DNA from: Bacteroidota bacterium
Lineage (GTDB): Bacteria > Bacteroidota > Bacteroidia > Chitinophagales > Chitinophagaceae
NCBI GenBank assembly: GCA_029555415.1
Contig: JAKPSI010000082.1
Coordinates: forward strand, 62,001-126,000
Direction: 5' to 3'
Length of the DNA: 64,000 nt
Shown here: positions 61,712-64,000 of the stretch, in pieces
How the letters are laid out: the number at the start of each line of letters is the position of its first letter
Position numbering within the stretch: the first letter of the stretch is position 1
Notes under the pieces: model-generated
Told to the model about the DNA's origin: nothing
The model's database searches: none
What the model saw: only the letters and a program-made list of their open reading frames with translations
Program-made: the position numbers and the translations under genes

Positions 61712-63022
61712 ATGCAAACGGCTCCGAAAAAAGTAGTAACAGGGTGGGCTATGTACGACTGGGCCAATTCGGTCTACAACCTCGTTATCACTTCCACCAT
61801 CTTTCCCGCTTATTACGAAGCCGTCACCGGTGATAATAATGAAGCTACCACAGCAGATACGGTCCGTTTCCTGGGCCGGGAATTCGTGAACACTTCACTC
61901 TACAACTACGCGCTGGCTTTCGCCATGCTGCTGGTCGCGTTCATTTCCCCGCTGCTTTCTTCCATTGCCGATTTCAGGGGCAACAAGAAGAAATTCATGA
62001 ATTTCTTCCTGACCATGGGAAGTTTCGCCTGCGCCTCCATGTTCTTTTTCACGAAAGGGAGGCTGGAGATCGGTATCGCATCCATGATCATCGCGTGTAT
62101 CGGCTTCTGGGGCTCCCTGGTCTATTACAATTCATTCCTTCCTGAGATCGCTGCACCGGAAGACCGTGATAAGGTCAGCGCGAAGGGTTTCGCATATGGC
62201 TATGTCGGCAGTGTGATCCTGCAGCTGATCTGTTTCGTTTTCGCGATGAAGCCAGAGTTATTCGGCATCGCGAAGTCCGATAATATCCAGTACCGCATCT
62301 GCTTTTTACTGGTTGGTGTCTGGTGGTGGGGCTTTGGCCAGTTCTCGCTCAGCAGGCTGCCTTCTTCTGTTCCTGCAGGCACCGGAGAACAAAAGAACAT
62401 CCTGACCAATGGTTACCGGGAACTGCGCAAAGTATTCGGCCAGCTCTCACATCTTCCATTGTTGAAACGATTCTTGTCCGCTTTCTTTTTCTATAATATG
62501 GGTGTGCAAACGGTGATGCTGGCTGCCACATTGTACGGCAAAAGTGAATTACAGATCCCCACCGAAAATCTCATCGTGGCGATCCTGATCATTCAGCTCA
62601 TCGCGATACCCGGGGCTTATGCCATTTCCAAACTTTCTTCAGTTACCGGTAATATGAAAGCGCTGATGATCTGTGTTGCTTTCTGGATCGTGGCCTGCAT
62701 CGCGGGATATTATATCCCCAAGAAAGGGATCATGGAATTCTATATTCTGGCGGTGCTCGTTGGTTTTGTCATGGGCGGCATACAGTCGCTCAGCCGCTCC
62801 ACCTACTCCAAACTGATGCCCGTAACCAAGGATACCGCCTCCTTCTTCAGTTTTTATGATGTTACGGAAAAGATCGCGATCGTGATCGGCATGTTCAGTT
62901 TCGGATATATCAATGAACTGACTGGCTCGCAACGCAGCTCTGTGCTGGCATTGATGATCTATTTCATCATCGGACTGATCCTGTTGTTCTATACACAGAT
63001 GATCAATAAAAAAGAAGCATGA
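61712..63022 (+). CDS. MFS transporter of the Atg22/UMF1 type
   Basis: 436 residues with 12 predicted membrane helices. The N-terminus (KVVTGWAMYDWANSVYNLVI) is the hallmark of the Atg22-like (UMF1) family of major-facilitator proteins, and GGIQSLSRSTYSKLMP with DTASFFSFYDVTEKIAIVIG is the second conserved block. Atg22 relatives export amino acids, but the bacterial substrate is unknown. The stop overlaps the start of the MBL-fold gene (ATGA, 63019-63022). Confidence 0.86.
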   Translation: MQTAPKKVVTGWAMYDWANSVYNLVITSTIFPAYYEAVTGDNNEATTADTVRFLGREFVNTSLYNYALAFAMLLVAFISPLLSSIADFRGNKKKFMNFFLTMGSFACASMFFFTKGRLEIGIASMIIACIGFWGSLVYYNSFLPEIAAPEDRDKVSAKGFAYGYVGSVILQLICFVFAMKPELFGIAKSDNIQYRICFLLVGVWWWGFGQFSLSRLPSSVPAGTGEQKNILTNGYRELRKVFGQLSHLPLLKRFLSAFFFYNMGVQTVMLAATLYGKSELQIPTENLIVAILIIQLIAIPGAYAISKLSSVTGNMKALMICVAFWIVACIAGYYIPKKGIMEFYILAVLVGFVMGGIQSLSRSTYSKLMPVTKDTASFFSFYDVTEKIAIVIGMFSFGYINELTGSQRSSVLALMIYFIIGLILLFYTQMINKKEA

Positions 63023-63879
63023 ACCTTTACAGTGTAAATACCGGTTATTTCAAACTGGACGGCGGTGCCATGTATGGCGTTGTGCCGAAGTCGATCTGGC
63101 AAAAACTCAACCCCGCGGATGACAACAACATGTGTTCCTGGGCGCTCCGTTCCTTACTGATCGAAGACGGAAAACGGCTGATCCTGATCGATAATGGTAT
63201 GGGTGATAAACAGGATGCCAAATTCTTCGGACATTATTATATGCATGGTGATGATACCCTTGAGAGATCACTGGCCAACCACGGGTTCCATGCAGATGAC
63301 ATCACGGATGTCATCCTCACCCATCTGCACTTCGATCATTGCGGAGGCAGCATTCTCCGGCAGGGTGATAAACTGATCCCCGCTTTTAAGAACGCGGTCT
63401 ACTGGAGCAATGAACGCCACTGGAACTGGGCGGTGCATCCCAATGAAAGAGAAAAAGCATCCTTCCTCAAAGAAAACATACTGCCGATACAGGAAAGCGG
63501 TCAGCTGCAATTCGTACCGGTGGCTGATAGCCATGATGGCAAATTGGGCATGAGTCCTTTAACGGAGAATGTATCCGTCCGTTTCGTACACGGACATACA
63601 GATGCGATGATGCTGCCACAGTTCAGCCACAAGGGAAGGACATTCGTATATACAGCGGACCTTTTGCCTTCCGTGGGACATATTCCATTGCCTTACGTGA
63701 TGGCCTATGATATGTTCCCGCTGACAACACTGCAGGAGAAAAGATCATTCCTCACAGAAGCTGCTGAGAACAACTATGTTCTGTTCTTTGAACATGATCC
63801 GGTGAATGAATGCTGTACGCTGAAACAAACAGAAAGAGGCATCCGTCATAATGAGCTGTTCCCGCTCTCTGCTTTTTGA
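63019..63879 (+). CDS. MBL-fold metallo-hydrolase
   Basis: 286 residues. Metallo-beta-lactamase fold with HLHFDHCGG (HxHxDH), then VRFVHGHTDAMM and TADLLPSVGH carrying the further metal ligands, and a final His in FEHDPVNEC. Substrate unknown; quorum-quenching lactonases and other hydrolases share this pattern. Translationally coupled with the MFS gene (4-base overlap), so the two may handle the same compound. The 3' end overlaps the converging gene by 34 bases. Confidence 0.85.
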   Translation: MNLYSVNTGYFKLDGGAMYGVVPKSIWQKLNPADDNNMCSWALRSLLIEDGKRLILIDNGMGDKQDAKFFGHYYMHGDDTLERSLANHGFHADDITDVILTHLHFDHCGGSILRQGDKLIPAFKNAVYWSNERHWNWAVHPNEREKASFLKENILPIQESGQLQFVPVADSHDGKLGMSPLTENVSVRFVHGHTDAMMLPQFSHKGRTFVYTADLLPSVGHIPLPYVMAYDMFPLTTLQEKRSFLTEAAENNYVLFFEHDPVNECCTLKQTERGIRHNELFPLSAF

Positions 63880-64000
63880 CCTTCTTCTTTTTCCCGCCAG
63901 ATCCTTTTCAGTAACAGAATGAGGACGCTGCCTGCGATCGCGGGTATCACCAGATTGATGAACCAGATACTGGCTGTTGCCAGGAGGATGCCGGTCAGAT
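63846..64000 (-). CDS. Membrane protein, C-terminal end (partial)
   Basis: The last 50 codons of a gene entering from the right edge (in frame from position 63998). The sequence LTGILLATASIWFINLVIPA and then IAGSVLILLLKRIWREKEEG gives one or two membrane helices and a polar tail. Unknown family. It overlaps the MBL-fold gene tail-to-tail by 34 bases. Confidence 0.6.
   Translation of the reverse strand, partial: LTGILLATASIWFINLVIPAIAGSVLILLLKRIWREKEEGQKAESGNSSL

Overview
The window comes from a member of the Bacteroidota, most likely the Chitinophagaceae. Support for this: gldF/gldG gliding-motility genes, a C-terminal type IX secretion sorting domain on a giant metalloprotease, SprB-type repeats, an HmuY/TonB-receptor pair, a methylmalonyl-CoA epimerase, the ftsX-DUF3098-uppP cluster, and promoters with the Bacteroidota -7 box TAnnTTTG in place of sigma70 boxes and strong Shine-Dalgarno sequences. 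Most of the window is chromosomal backbone. I saw no rRNA, tRNA, CRISPR array or insertion sequence, and no gene-free stretch longer than about 300 bases.

Layout. 1-2.7 kb: gldF-gldG and the start of a TerC-type gene. 2.8-4.9 kb: isc iron-sulfur operon (iscS-iscU-iscA). 5-9 kb: methylmalonyl-CoA epimerase, a lipoprotein, the acpP-fabF-rnc operon and a GNAT acetyltransferase. 9-13.7 kb: PhoD-like phosphatase, collagen-like lipoprotein, outer-membrane barrel, and a DksA-like protein with a histone-H1-like tail. 13.7-17 kb: ileS. 17.1-26.5 kb: a co-oriented accessory block with HmuY, a TonB receptor, three cytochrome-c-like lipoproteins (one fused to SprB repeats), a DUF5777-type barrel, YceI, an OB-fold membrane protein, a small secreted protein and an AraC regulator with a cysteine cluster. 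26.7-31.2 kb: lpxA, an ABC ATPase, a thioredoxin-like protein bracketed by dispersed repeats, alanine dehydrogenase and tsaE. 31-37 kb: copA-type ATPase, recQ and a HerA-like ATPase. 37-43.6 kb: DUF2975/XRE pair, GroES paralog, response regulator, ruvB, a MarR regulator with its two-gene oxidoreductase target, and an M23 peptidase. 43.6-58.7 kb: giant M36 protease, a secreted protein, a tricorn-like protease, a secreted protein and leuS. 58.9-64 kb: ftsX, DUF3098, uppP, a lipoprotein, an MFS transporter, an MBL-fold hydrolase and the end of a membrane-protein gene.

The most coherent non-housekeeping system is the 17-26.5 kb block. It combines a probable heme-capture pair (HmuY plus TonB receptor) with surface-anchored cytochrome-c-like lipoproteins, two of which carry the unusual CX4CH heme-binding spacing. 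A cysteine-bearing AraC protein at the head of the block may regulate it. The clearest regulatory prediction is a near-identical 17-bp palindromic site in front of both marR and the adjacent NmrA-like gene. Other unusual points are a large AT-rich insertion in LeuS just before the KMSKS loop, a lower-GC patch in gldG, and several genes that can only start at TTG.
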